Positions 1 through 10,863 of a stretch of 64,000 bases of DNA are shown here, piece by piece. Every line of letters starts with the position of its first letter. Position 1 is the first letter of the stretch. The notes below the pieces were generated by a model, which worked only from the letters and a program-made list of their open reading frames with translations, ran no database searches and was not told where the DNA came from. The position numbers were made by a program, and so were the translations under genes. The DNA comes from Takakia lepidozioides (lineage: Eukaryota; Streptophyta; Takakiopsida; Takakiales; Takakiaceae). The DNA lies in assembly GCA_030704615.1 (NCBI GenBank), contig CM060732.1, forward strand, positions 38,421,053-38,485,052. The letters are read 5' to 3'.

Positions 1-399
1 GGATAACTATGGATGATGTAATCTGAGGCTGCAATCTGACTTATATTATGCAAGTGGGTTACTTGGGTACATGACATGAATCTGATTATGAACATACCCC
101 GCCCTCCCACCCTGTTTTATCATGAATGAATGGGTGGCGTCACTTGGTGTGTTATGACAAGACTGGAAATGTTAGATGGTGCCCTGTCATGGGGCTGTTT
201 ATGTCTTTAATTGACAATGACCCTAGTTGGTCTTGTCCATGTTTGACATGACATGAATATCTTCCCTCTCTTCCTTTTCCAGTGTACTTAGTGGTTTCTG
301 TACACACTATCTACCGTCTTCCTTTCTGGTTATTTCAGTGCCAAGCTGAGTTACTAACAGAGATTCTTATGTACTGGCAGTTGTCCAGCATAGAACCTC
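1..399. other. Non-coding left edge
   Basis: I see no gene or recognisable repeat here. It may be the 5' untranslated part of the Penelope-like element that follows, but nothing in the sequence proves that. Confidence 0.4.
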
Positions 400-2384
400 T
401 TGGGTGGGAAGGATGACGATCAAGCTTTCTTGGTGTATCAGTCCCTGACCTCCACCAATTCCAGCAACGCTGGATGCCATAAGTCACCCCAAAGGACTTC
501 TTTCGCCACCATGCAAGGGCTGGATTCTGAAGTTCTGGAGAATTCTCCGACCCTAAACATCTTGGAGGACAGCTGCAGACTGATTGAAACCCACGCCCAT
601 GGTAGGAAATTCATTACTCATGCGGCAAAACCTGCCCCCTTGGGATTCGTACATATGCTATACCCCAACCGAGGTATGGAATGGTTAAGCCCTAAAAACA
701 TGATTAAGGAAGCAATGATTACTCATGGCCAACATGACCTTGCTCTCCTTGTTGATGAGATTGTATTTGGTTGGACCTATCATAAACAATGCAGTACTGA
801 ATTTTACCAGCCTGCTGTTGTTTTCCGTGATTTCAAATTCTTGCAAGATCTGATTATGTCACCAGAATGCATCTGTGACAGCACAAACATGTTCCGTACG
901 TTTGGTGATGAGGCTACCAAAACAGAGTTCCATCTATCTGGCTCTGTGCCCAAACAACATGTACGTACCATGGATCTTATTATCATCAGACATGACCGTT
1001 TGAAAGCAATGTTCACCTAGGTATGAATCACATTCCTCTCAAACGCACATTGCTGAAGGATGTGGTTGAACAAGTCCACTCTGCTTTTTTCATGACATGT
1101 AATATTCTACAAGTAGATACTTGTGAGGATTGGGTTTCACTTTGCAGCTTATGGCTGAAAAAGTCATGTTGGGACCGACTGAAACAAAAAGCCAGCAGGC
1201 GTAACGGCCGTTTCAATCACCATGAAATAAATTCTTTTTTAGTGTAAGAAGCACGGGATGAACTAGCATGGCTTCTTTCTCACCTGTACATGTCTGGACT
1301 TGACAAGGCTAACAACAATGTATGTTTTATGTGTGTGAAGCACATAAGAACTCAAGCATACCACCGACTGATGGGTAAAGATTTCAAACCCTATTATGAA
1401 AATGAGGTATGGTTGTCAACTGATTTTGCATTGGTAAGCATTTCTGAAGATTTACAGAAGTTGCTACCTGAAATACCAGCAGTGGCATGTAACCTCCCCT
1501 ACATGATGGGAATTTACAAACTACACAAAAAGAAGTACCGCTGGATTACCGATGCCCAAAATTATATTTTCAGCGAACTTGCTTGTCTATTGACACGTGC
1601 CACCATGGACCTATTGCCTCTGGTAAAGGAATGGGTCAAGGCACGACTTGATACTTATGAGAATTTTTTCAATGTGTCCACTTCCATGTACTAGATAATA
1701 GACAACATCTCTGATTTTACTTTGAATCTACCTGCAAAGATCCATGACGTGTTTGTTGCTGACATCACTCAATGCTACGAAAACATACCTTTGACAGGTG
1801 AAGATAATTTGGGTGCCGCCATCGAATACGTGGTTCAGATTGCCTTCCGGCAATACCACATTGCCCACCCTCGATCCAACCACTCACTATGGATTCCAGC
1901 CAGGAAAGACACCTTCGGGAAATGTAGGTGGGGACCCTCCTCGCCTAAAACTGGTATGTGGATTGAGCTCTCTGAAGCTAGATTGCTTGGGCTCCACAGG
2001 TGGTTGATGACTCACTGCTTTGTTGCTTTGGGAGATCGGGGTTGGCAACAAGTTTCTGGCATACCCATGGGTTTTTCATGTTCTCCTCTATGGTGTAACA
2101 TTTACTTCTTGTCCTATGAACTGAGATTCATCCTCCGTTTGGCTGCTCTAGGACAGTTCTAGCTTATGGCTAAATTCAAATCAGCCTTCCGGTACATTGA
2201 TGACATATGCTGGTTGAATGTTGGTGATGCTAAGCAATTTCTTGATCCTTCTACGGACAGAAATAGCCTAAACCCATGGTGGGTTTACCCACTCAATGTA
2301 GTGGAAATTAAACCAGAGTTATTAAGATCCAAGGATGATACACCTTACGCTGGTCTGGAAGCTTGTTTTATGAATGTACAGATC
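400..2384 (+). pseudogene. Penelope-like retroelement, dead RT gene
   Basis: Decayed reverse transcriptase of a Penelope-like element (PLE), which would copy element RNA onto a nicked chromosomal end. Positions 400-1020 hold the N-terminal region. After a frameshift near 1018-1023 the rest runs in one frame from 1023 to about 2384, with in-frame stops at 1245-1247, 1692-1694 and 2160-2162. Visible motifs in order are GMNHIPLKRT, LDKANNNVCFMCVKH (near 1302), GIYKLHKKKYRWI (near 1511), DITQCYENIP (RT motif A), GIPMGFSCSPLWCNIYF (motif B) and AFRYIDDICW (motif C, catalytic YIDD). The KLHK, DKANN and IPMG signatures fit PLEs, not LTR or LINE RTs. No GIY-YIG endonuclease follows, because a LINE fragment takes over at about 2385. 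The family assignment is firm; the subgroup is not determined. Confidence 0.8.
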
Positions 2385-2880
2385 AGGAAAGTGAGAGTGC
2401 AAAGGGAGAGTGCAATTGCCCGTTGTGTGGGCAATCTGAAGACAGTACTCATTTTCTGATACACTGTCCGGGGTTCTCTCACCAAAGAGACGCTCTCTTC
2501 AAATCTATCAAGGGAATTGTGCCTGTACCTCTGTTTACCAACTTTGAAAGTCTTAAGGCTGAGCCAAAAGCCCAGGCCCTCCTGAGGCCTAGTTATTGGG
2601 CAAATCACACACAGCAGTTTGATGCTTGTGTGAAGGGATTTCTAGAGGATATTTGGAAAACCCAGATTAATTCTATATATGAAGGTAAGTCTTACTACCA
2701 ACGTCAACCCTTGACAGAGGCAGGTTCTGTCCCTTTTGTTTCCGCTCAAACTGGGCGCGGGGTCAATGGCCACAAGGCTACGGCAAACAACGTCTTATGA
2801 GTACAATCTTTTTAACTTTTTCTGCACCCTCTCTCCCTTGTGGTTTGTTTATTTTTGTGAACAAAAAAAAAAAAAAAAAG
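2385..2880 (+). mobile_element. 5'-truncated LINE 3' end with poly(A)
   Basis: The C-terminal part of a non-LTR retrotransposon ORF2 is open from about 2385 to 2800. It carries a zinc-knuckle motif CPLCGQSEDSTHFLIHCPGF (C-x2-C-x8-H-x4-C), as found after the RT of many plant LINEs. The non-coding tail at 2750-2810 ends with the sequence GCAAACAACGTCTTATGAGT, followed at 2863-2879 by a 17-A tract. The same 3' end recurs near 40.7, 54.5-54.7 and 55.0-55.5 kb. The intact reading frame and A-tract suggest it is younger than the PLE it interrupts. I could not find a convincing target-site duplication. Confidence 0.75.
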
Positions 2881-3670
2881 GGAAGATACTTTTTTTCATG
2901 TCAAGACAAAGACAGGACCCCTAGGGTCGTTGTCATGAAAGAATAAATAGACATATCAGCCACTTAACAGTGGCACCATCCATCAATCATCAAGCTTAGA
3001 AAATCCAGAATAACATCCATGCACAGTAGTGTGTTCATGTCAGTATTATTCATAATCCAGAGAGTATGCCACTGATGCTAATTGCCCATCAGTCAAGATC
3101 ATGATACACTTACATAGGTCTGGGTGGGATGGCGGGTACTTGGCCATATTTTGGCCTTGATGTGTTGCAGGTCATATAGTCATACATATTTACTGTCTGC
3201 AAGCTGTAATCCAAGCATACTTACTAAAACCCCATGGGTGTCATGGAGGGTTTTCTTAAAAAGAAATGAGCACTTGGATATCATAGATTTAAATACCTTG
3301 CTTTGCCAGTATTTGTTTAGACTGGTGTGCAGTACAGCTTGCCCCCACAGGGGATGTGGATATGTCTGGTAAGTTTTCCAGAACACCCCTATACCTTTAT
3401 TTCTTGCTACAGCTGAAAATCAAAGCTCATGACACAACAAGGTAAATATAAAGGACTGCATACACATCCTGTGACAGTTATATGCTACTGTCAGTATACC
3501 CTTCACATCATTCCACATTTGACCATGTCATTATACCATGTCCAGGGGGTATTTCCACTTGACCACCCTGGCTGCCTCAAAAACCAGTTACCATTTATAT
3601 TACTGCCATATTTCAGTGTCAGCCGAATAGCCACAGGCAGAAACTTCATCATACCTGGCCTAAGCATCTA
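2881..3670. other. Intergenic, nothing recognised
   Basis: Short unrelated reading frames only. I see no protein motif, tRNA or repeat here. Confidence 0.5.
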
Positions 3671-3960
3671 GCTAACAAAACATCCGCCAGTCTGTCCGCC
3701 TGACGGACGTTGTCCGTTTCTCATCCGTGGAAGATGAAAGACATCGTGCTTTCATCCTGTCTTGCACTCAACGGATGTAGTCCGTATTTCATCTAGGTTA
3801 GATGAAAAAACATGTGGGGTTTTTTTACCTGTCTTGCCCTGTATTTAGGTCCCGTCAGATGAAGTCCTTTTTTTCATCCAGGTTGGATTGAAAAAATAGA
3901 AACTGACGGGAGTTTTGCAACTCACAGGTTTTTTTAGTGAAGAAATATTTCACTAGGAAT
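3671..3960. repeat. Transposon-like sequence with TAGTGAA/TTCACTA palindrome
   Basis: Repeated short motifs (GTCCG or GTCCT followed by TTTCATC) recur four times between 3700 and 3880, in the style of a class II subterminal region. At 3935-3955 a palindrome places TAGTG and CACTA back to back, separated by 11 bp, which resembles abutting ends of two CACTA elements. No complete element can be delimited, so this is tentative. Confidence 0.35.
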
Positions 3961-4084
3961 TTGTTTTAAAAAAAATCATTTTGGATAAAAAACATCCAAA
4001 ATTCCCTGCAACCCAATTTTGCAATTCTTTTCCAATTTCCTCAAAAATGGAAGTCGGGACAACAATTCCATAAGCCCAGTGTCC

Positions 4085-4255
4085 AGAGGGAGAGAGAGGG
4101 AAACCAAAAAAAAAAAAAATGGGGGGGGGGGGGGGGTGGGGGGGTGGAGTGACTGAGCCCGTGGTGCTCAGCAGCAGCTGCTGGTGCTCAGTTACTTCCC
4201 CCCCCCCCCCCCCCCCCCAACCTTTTTCTTTTCTCTTTGTTGCCCCCTCTCGAGA
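4085..4255. repeat. G-tract/C-tract foldback
   Basis: An A-tract (4106-4119), G16-T-G7 (4121-4144) and GTGACTGAGC (4149-4158) are mirrored by GCTCAGTTAC (4186-4195), C21 (4198-4218) and a T-rich run. The central 4170-4182 segment AGCAGCAGCTGCT is itself palindromic. The arms form a near-perfect inverted repeat with a loop of about 27 bp, consistent with a foldback MITE or a recombination-derived hairpin. Confidence 0.7.
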
Positions 4256-4326
4256 CCCCGAGCACTTGCTACTCTCAGCCCCCGACATGCTTGGTTTTTT
4301 TTTGTTTTTGATCTGGAATGTAGAGG

Positions 4327-6468
4327 TTGTTTCCTAATGAGGCCAACTTGTGGGTTTGCATGACATGTGCCAGCTTATGGGAAAGAGAAGAAGTCCCCTG
4401 CCCCAAAGAAAGGGGTGGACAATCCGTTTGCTCTGCCGGCACGTGTGACGCGCCAGGGCGTCTCACGGTTAACCAGCCCGTCGACAGCCACAGCCGGAGG
4501 GCTCGTCTGCCCCCGAGGCCAGTACCCCCCCTCTTGTCCACACCCCCGGCCACCAAGACGGGTGAAATGTACCTTGGCAAGCACATCACCCGTTCGGGGG
4601 CCCGGTATGGGCACCTTTTGGATGTCACCCCCATAGCGACCCCTTCCTCCGCAGCAAAGGCTGCACTTGCCAAGGCCCAACGTTAGGTTCAAGGGCCTTT
4701 GAAAGCCTCCATTGCCAGCCCATTGTTGTCGATGAGGGAGGAGGAGACGAGGAGGGCCAATGAAGTGGCCAAGATAGTGAAGCGCCTCGAAGAAGTCAAG
4801 CCGGGTGAGGGCTTCTACCCTGATACGCATTTGGGGGGGGGGAGGGGTGAGGAGGAGGTATGGGCCGGTTCGGAGCAGCCTAGTGGATCCAGCGACACCG
4901 CCCCCTGAGCCTGAGCGGTCAGCAAAGAAGGGCCTGGACTACGGGGCGCCGCTGCCGGCTATGCTCCACATCTGGAATCTACTTCCAGTGGCGCTCCGGG
5001 AGGGGATAGAGCGGGCACATCCGGCAACAGGGACTCCTCCCACATCGGGTGACACCGGGGGCAAGTCGGACAAGCTTGCAAAGGTACAACTGTCGCACCT
5101 TGTTCCATGATTTATCCTTTCCTTTGCATGCATGATTTTCTTGTTGTTTGTTTCTTTTTTTGAATTTGGAGGGGTTATTTGTCTTCAGGAGGCAGCATTG
5201 GTGGTCATTTGTCTCAATGAGGGAGAGCAGGTGTTCATGAAGGACCCGAACACCAAAGATAAGAGGCCTCAATCTCCCGAGATCCCTTTTACCATCAATG
5301 AAGGGGCTGCCGAAGAGAGAGGAGAGAGGGAGAAGTAGCGGGGAAGGGGAAGGAAAAGAAGAAGAAGAAGAAGAAGTCCCATCGAGAGGAGGGGTGAGTG
5401 TGCATGCGGGGAGGGCAGTGGGGTAACAAAGGAGCAGGGGAAGGAGGCTACAAAGAAAGGAGAGGGTGGGAAGAAGAACATGGCCTTGGCGATACAAGAT
5501 GTGGAGTTGGCAAAGATCGTGGTGCCACCGGTGGAGGTGAATCGCCATGGTGACCCCTGCGGTGCGTTCTGGGAGGCTATGAAGAAGCCAGCCTTCGAAC
5601 TCGCATTGAGGTGGTTCCCTTTGCACATCGAGTAGGCTGATCAGCACTTTGGCACGAAGCGGGCGTATGCCCGTGAGTTAGACCGCCGGTTTCCGGGCAA
5701 TTGGAGTGACACAAGGGTGATGGAGATGGTGGGGCGAAACTTGAAGGACAGGAGGTACCGTGTCAGACAGATCATTCGGAGGGCAATGGAAAAGGGGGCC
5801 ATACCCAAACCACCTTATGGAATTACACAGGTTGGCAAATCCTGAATCATGTCACCTTCCATTTGTCGCATGTGCATTAATGAGGTGGATTCGATGCAAC
5901 GTATGTGTGTAATTCACTAATTGTTGGGGGAGGGGATAGGTATCGGGGGATGCACTCATTGCGGGAGAGACTGATGCCGCAAACAAGGCCAAATTTGACC
6001 GGGCACGCAAAGCAACAACAGTCCGCCTTGACAAGCACGAATCCACACACAAGTGGGGCGTCGGCGGATCCAAGGGTTTTATCTTGCGATTTGTAAGTCG
6101 TACTTCCCTATGGATTTTGTTATGTCTTCTTTCTGGCTCCATCATCGCGAAGAACTGACTTTAATTTGTGGCATATGTAGCAACACGCATTTGAGAGGAA
6201 GCCATCTCCGGTACAGTACAACTACGCCAAGGAGCATGGTTGGCAATCCCTCATGAAGAACATGGCCAACACAGAGGGGATGAGTGCACTACAGGGCACT
6301 AGTATGGATGAGGTCGAGGGTCATGGCCAGGGATTGGATGAGAGCTCTGTGGGACTTAGGGGAACGCCGCCTCATTTACGTGCTCTGGCAAAGGCCGCGG
6401 AGTCATCAGGCTCATCGGATAGCTCTGAGTCCTCCACTATGGATGAGGATGAGGATGAGGATGACTAG
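4327..6468 (+). pseudogene. En/Spm (CACTA)-type transposon gene, Transposase_24-like
   Basis: Fragmented plant transposon gene. The first block (4327-5083) is a Pro/Ser-rich N-terminus with an in-frame TAG at 4684-4686. A plausible intron runs from GTACAA at 5084 to TTCAG at 5188. The later block includes RELDRRFPGNWSDTRVMEMV (near 5678) and RRAMEKGAIPKPPYG, then, after probable introns, KFDRARKATTVRLDKHES (near 5991) and FERKPSPVQYNYAKEHGW (6190-6243), ending in an acidic tail at 6468. This order resembles the plant Ptta/En/Spm Transposase_24 family. A stop at 5632-5634 splits the domain, so the gene is not functional as read. The family name rests on motif resemblance only. Confidence 0.55.
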
Positions 6469-6579
6469 TCCTAGTCCTTGTAGGACCCAGGGTCAGCCTA
6501 CTGAACCCTTGTGAGCTTTTCAGCTCATTTCCTGTAAATATATTCCATCTTTCCATCTTCCATCTTATTCAGGTGTCGC

Positions 6580-7455
6580 ACCGTCCTCACCCACGATTCA
6601 TGCTTGCTCAGTTGTGTACCAGCTAAATCAGAGAAATGGAACTGTAAGGCCTCCCATCCCCAAATACAAAACCAGGCAAAAAACAAAAAACCACCCCCAA
6701 TTCACCCCCAAAATCAACCCCCAACCCCCCCCCCCCACCAGGCTGCCCTCGCGACTGCAAGACGTCGCCAATGGCGACATATTTTTTGGGCGCGGGTCGC
6801 AAGCCGCGACGGTCAGGCGTCGCAAACCCCATTTGCGGGTGGCAATGCCCGACACCCCTGCGACGTGTTTTTTTGGTCCGGGGGTCGCAAGCCGCGACGC
6901 CCTGGCGTCGCGAAGACCGCCACCCTGCCTGCACCACGTCTTTTTTTTTGATAAAATATAAAACAACAGCGACACTAGAGCGTCGCAAAAACCCACGCCC
7001 GGGCGTGGCGGAGCCCGACTCCTGCTCCCGTTGTTTTTTTGCCACGCCCAATAGTCGCTTGGCGTACCACCCGGCTTACGCCATGTGTTTTTGGGTTTTA
7101 GGATGGGACTCCCGGGCAGGTTAGAAAAAAAAAGGGATGTGACGCCGCGCCGGCGCTCCCACCAACGCCGTCGGTTGGCGAGCCGCGACGACGAGATGTC
7201 ACTCGAAGAGGCCCCTGCCATCGGCGCGGATGGCCTGAAAAAGCGACGTCCGGCAGTCGCGGGATTTGGGGCGGGGGCTCGCGACCCCCATACGTCGCAT
7301 TTTTGTGACGTCATTTTGTCGACGCCCATGCGATTGCCGGGCGTCGCAAATTCTGCACCTGCCGCGTGCCCGAAAAGGGCGTTTTCCCGACGCTGCGGCG
7401 TGGCCGCGGCGTGGCTTGGGCACACCAGACTTAAAATTTCATTATGGCGATAGTG
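6580..7455 (+). mobile_element. GC-rich subterminal repeat region and CACTA-like 3' end
   Basis: This block has many copies of GTCGC/GCGAC in both orientations, for example GTCGCAAGCCGCGAC at about 6797 and again at about 6885. Such arrays are typical of CACTA-element ends, where transposase binds. The block stops at 7451-7455 with TAGTG, the expected CACTA terminus. Retrotransposon gag coding sequence begins directly after it. I could not find the partner CACTATCGCC terminus in the window, so the left end is missing or rearranged. Confidence 0.5.
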
Positions 7456-8180
7456 TGTGGAAATACTACACTGCTTGCGAACTGCAATCTGTAAGTCAGT
7501 TCTAATTGCCTCAGAGAGACCTGCTATTTTGAAACATTGTTTTGTAAAGGGCTTGCCCCCTGCTGAGAAAGTGTTTCTGCAAAAACAGACTTACACCACT
7601 GAAGATGAGATGGTGGAATTGATTGAAGAAAGGTTACGTCTCAAAGTTGCCAAGGCAGGCCTGTCTAAAGTTACCAACACAAAACACACTCATCTGGCTA
7701 GTGATGGTAACTGTGTAGAGCATACTGATGGGGACCTTGGGATGAAAGGTATTGCAAAAGATCTGGTCCCTTCCATTGTGCATGAGTTGTCATCTTTTCG
7801 TAATGAAATCCAAGGAGAACTTCAAGCCTTCAAAACCAAGGTAGGCTGGAACTCTACAGTCACTGCCAAATCTGGGCCTCAAGGTAAGACCAATGTTGGC
7901 ATTCATCATGAAGCTAGGACTTCCGTGGTGGCATGCATGATCTGCAAATCCACTAAGCATTACACCAGGTGGTGCCCTTACCAATCTGACTTACCTGCTC
8001 TGATTGAACAGTTGCAAAGAGACAAAAAACAGAGGGGGTACTTTAAACGAACCCGGTCGTCTGTGAGGGTGCCAGATGACCATGGTAAGAACCCCAAAAC
8101 GATGGTAAGTGTTGTTCTTTCTCGTGATTTCAAACTCATGCATTCTGAGGCCTATAAGCGCATTAGTAGGGACCGGATCC
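7456..8180 (+). pseudogene. Ty3 gag fragment with CCHC knuckle
   Basis: Nucleocapsid part of gag, which packages element RNA. The zinc knuckle CMICKSTKHYTRWC (C-x2-C-x4-H-x4-C) lies near 7936-7977. Coding-like sequence (WKYYTACELQSVSQF) begins immediately after the CACTA end, and a frameshift near 7500 leads into the main frame. The N-terminal capsid part is missing. Confidence 0.7.
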
Positions 8181-8196
8181 ACCCAATGATGACACA

Positions 8197-8990
8197 ATGT
8201 CATGTGGGCCATCCTTTCCATGTGTTATTGATACTGGATGTACCATATCTGCCATTCCACTTAGTACAGTTCGCATTCTTGGATTAAAAATTAGCCCTGC
8301 CCATGGCATTGAAGTTACCATAGCTGATGGCACGACATATGAATCCATAGGGTTGGTCACCTTGCCTATCCGCATTAGTGGGAAAACTATCTTGCTGACC
8401 TGCATTATCACCAAGGGTGAACAAATTTTACTGGGATTGGATTGGATGAAGGGTGCAGAGGCCAGCATTGACGTCATGAACAATCGTATGTGCCTTCACA
8501 ATGGTGAGGGGCAACCTTACAAGTAAGTCTAGGCCATGTTACTATTGCCGCTGGGACCTCTATGGCCAACTATTCTCGTCTCAAGCTTCAAGCTGAGCAG
8601 ATGAAAGAGCAGGTGGGTTTGCATTATAATTGGGCCAAATTCAGCCAGTTCCAACCACTTGGTGATAATCTGTACCAATGGCATTTCCCTCCATCAGGTA
8701 AGAAGTCTGGACCTCCCTTGCCTGTAGCAAAGAATACCATGTTGCTACGTTCTCCAGTTGACTTCATTATCCTAGCCTTTTCTCAGTGCATAGTGCCTAC
8801 AGGCTTAGCTTTTGCTTGCCCTATAGGTAATTTCCTTGAGGTTGAAGGCTGGAAAAAACTTACCCTCCAAAAGCACTGTCTGATTGCTTCTGGGGTTTTA
8901 GACAGGGGCTTTAAGGGAGAGGTCAGATTACTGGTTGCTAATCCAGAACGTATCAACATCAGTGTCCGCAAAGGGTCAGGTCCTTGCTAG
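8197..8990 (+). pseudogene. Ty3 aspartic protease and linker
   Basis: Retropepsin-type protease that would cleave the polyprotein. The active-site motif VIDTGCTISAIP (8224-8259) and the flap/C-terminal motif ILLGLDWM (about 8427-8450) are both present. The frame closes at 8526. A second open stretch (8562-8990) covers the linker toward RT. Confidence 0.75.
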
Positions 8991-9174
8991 GCTCACTGCT
9001 TCCCCTTTGTCTGAGTTGGCCTCTGTTCAGAAAGGCCTCAGTCTTCATGATATTAGGCTGGTGGACTCCCTCGTTGACCAACTCCAGGCGTTTGCCTCTC
9101 ATTCCGGCTCCACTGGCAATGACACGCTTATAACTCCCGAACATGAGTAACATTTCCAGCAGGTCTTAAAGGAT

Positions 9175-10661
9175 ATGAAAGTGGATGATCGCTTTACTCC
9201 CCAGCAAATTAGTTGCCTGCACCTGTTTCTCCATGACAATCTCGACATCTTTAGTAAAGGGCCCCATGACTTAGGCCGCACCACCCTTCTGGATCATGAC
9301 ATCATCATGGATGGTAAGCCTATCAAACAACATGCTTATAGGGAGAGTGTTCGTGAGCGCAAAGTCATTCATGAAGAAATTACCAAGATGCTTGATGCTG
9401 GTGTGATCACCCCCTCCATATCCCCTTGGGCCAGTCCCATTGTCTTAGTGGGTAAGAAGGATGGCTCAACCCGTTTTTGCGTAGACTTTTGGCGTTTGAA
9501 TGCCATCACAAAGAAAGATGTCTACCCTTTGCCACGCATTAACGAAACGCTAGATCAACTCAATGGGGCCACTATCTTCTCTTCATTGGATTTAGCCTCT
9601 GGCTTTAGGCAAGTTCCTTTAACTGCTGCTGCTAAGGAGAAAACTGCCTTCACCTGACCTCTTCCAATTTGAAACAATGTCTTTTGGCCTTTGCAACGCC
9701 ACTGCTACATTTCAGCGCCTTATGGACATTGTTTAAGGAAACCTTTGTTGGGAATGTGCTTTAGTTTACATTGATGACATCAACATTTATTCTACAACGT
9801 TTGATGCTCATCTTCTGGATTTACAGTTGGTTGTGTGCAGACTTCGTGCAGCCGGGCTTAAAGTTAACGCCAAGAAGTGTGATTTTTGTATGGAATAGCT
9901 CCATTTCTTGGGCCATTTGCTTTCTGCTGCTGACATTCGTCCTGACCCAACTAAAATCCAAGCTGTGTGGAACTATCCAACTCCTAGAGATAAAACATGT
10001 GTTAAGGCCTTCTTGGGCTTGGGTTCTTACTATCGTCGCTTCTGAAACATCCGCCTTTGAGAAGCTCAAAATTACACTAACCTCTGCTCATGTGCTTGCT
10101 TATCCTGATTTTACCTTGCCATTTATCTTGCAAACTGATGTCAGTGATTTAGCTATCTCTGCAGTGTTGAGCCAGATTCAGGATGGTCAGGAGCATGCCA
10201 TTGCCTACGCCTCCTGCCGCCTTAATAAACATGAGTGTAATTACTCTATCACTGACAAGGAAGGCCTTGCAATTATCTTTGGAGTCAAATATTTTAGGCA
10301 GTATTTACATGGTTGTCATTTTACCATTGAAACTGATCATTTGCCTTTGAAAGCCTTGCTAACTCCTCGTGAACTCACTGGCATATTAGCTCGGTGGGCT
10401 CTAATACTGCAAGGCTATGACTTCACCATATCTTACAAGCGTGGGAAGGATAATGTTAATGCAGATGCTTTGACTCGAGGTGAACCCAAAATCCCTGAAT
10501 CCTACACTACCTTAAATGATCTAGTCCCTAATGCTGCATGCTCTACACCACATGTTGTGCCTGTTTCAGATCCCTTTGCCTTGTGTCATTTGCTGGACTA
10601 TCCTTATCTTCCTCCAGATCTGCTTGACACTTTGGATCTACTTCAGTTTAATGTTGGTTGA
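9175..10661 (+). pseudogene. Ty3 reverse transcriptase and RNase H, frameshifted
   Basis: RT block one (9175-9657) contains GVITPSISPWASPIVLVGKK and FCVDFWRLN, close to the Ty3 consensus. The frame breaks at 9655-9658. The next segment reads MSFGLCNATATFQRLMDIV, stop, then ALVYIDDINIYS with the catalytic YIDD, another stop near 9896, and LHFLGHLLS. RNase H continues in a third frame from about 10060: LQTDVSDLAISAVLSQ, ITDKEGLAIIFGVKYFRQYL, ETDHLPLKALL and KRGKDNVNADALTR. At least two frameshifts and two internal stops make it inactive. Confidence 0.85.
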
Positions 10662-10863
10662 ATTTCCTTTGGTATTGGCATGAATTCTAGTTTGACATCC
10701 TACAGTGGGGTCTGGTACTTTCCCTTACCTTAGGACTGCTTATCTTGTCTTGCATCTGCCTTGGTTTGTTTTCAAACCGCGGGACTGAGCTGCGCCCTAC
10801 AGTCTGCTTGCCTCCTCATAGGCAGCCAACTGAAAATGAAGTCAGGGTCACGAAAGGAAGAGA

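Noticed and set aside
1245-2162. In-frame stops of the PLE as possible RNA-edited codons
   Set aside because: Stop-removing U-to-C editing is known from organelle transcripts, not nuclear retroelements; there is also a frameshift at about 1020.
4275-5647. Long minus-strand frames opposite the En/Spm-type gene
   Set aside because: They are GC-driven shadows of the plus-strand reading frame and contain no motif.
6604-7453. Several overlapping frames of 115-265 codons on both strands
   Set aside because: All are low-complexity translations of the GTCGC-rich subterminal repeats; composition explains their openness.
3951-7455. A single CACTA element from CACTAGG to TAGTG
   Set aside because: The first bases inside the ends differ (CACTAGGAATT versus CACTATCGCC), and no matching 3-bp duplication is seen.
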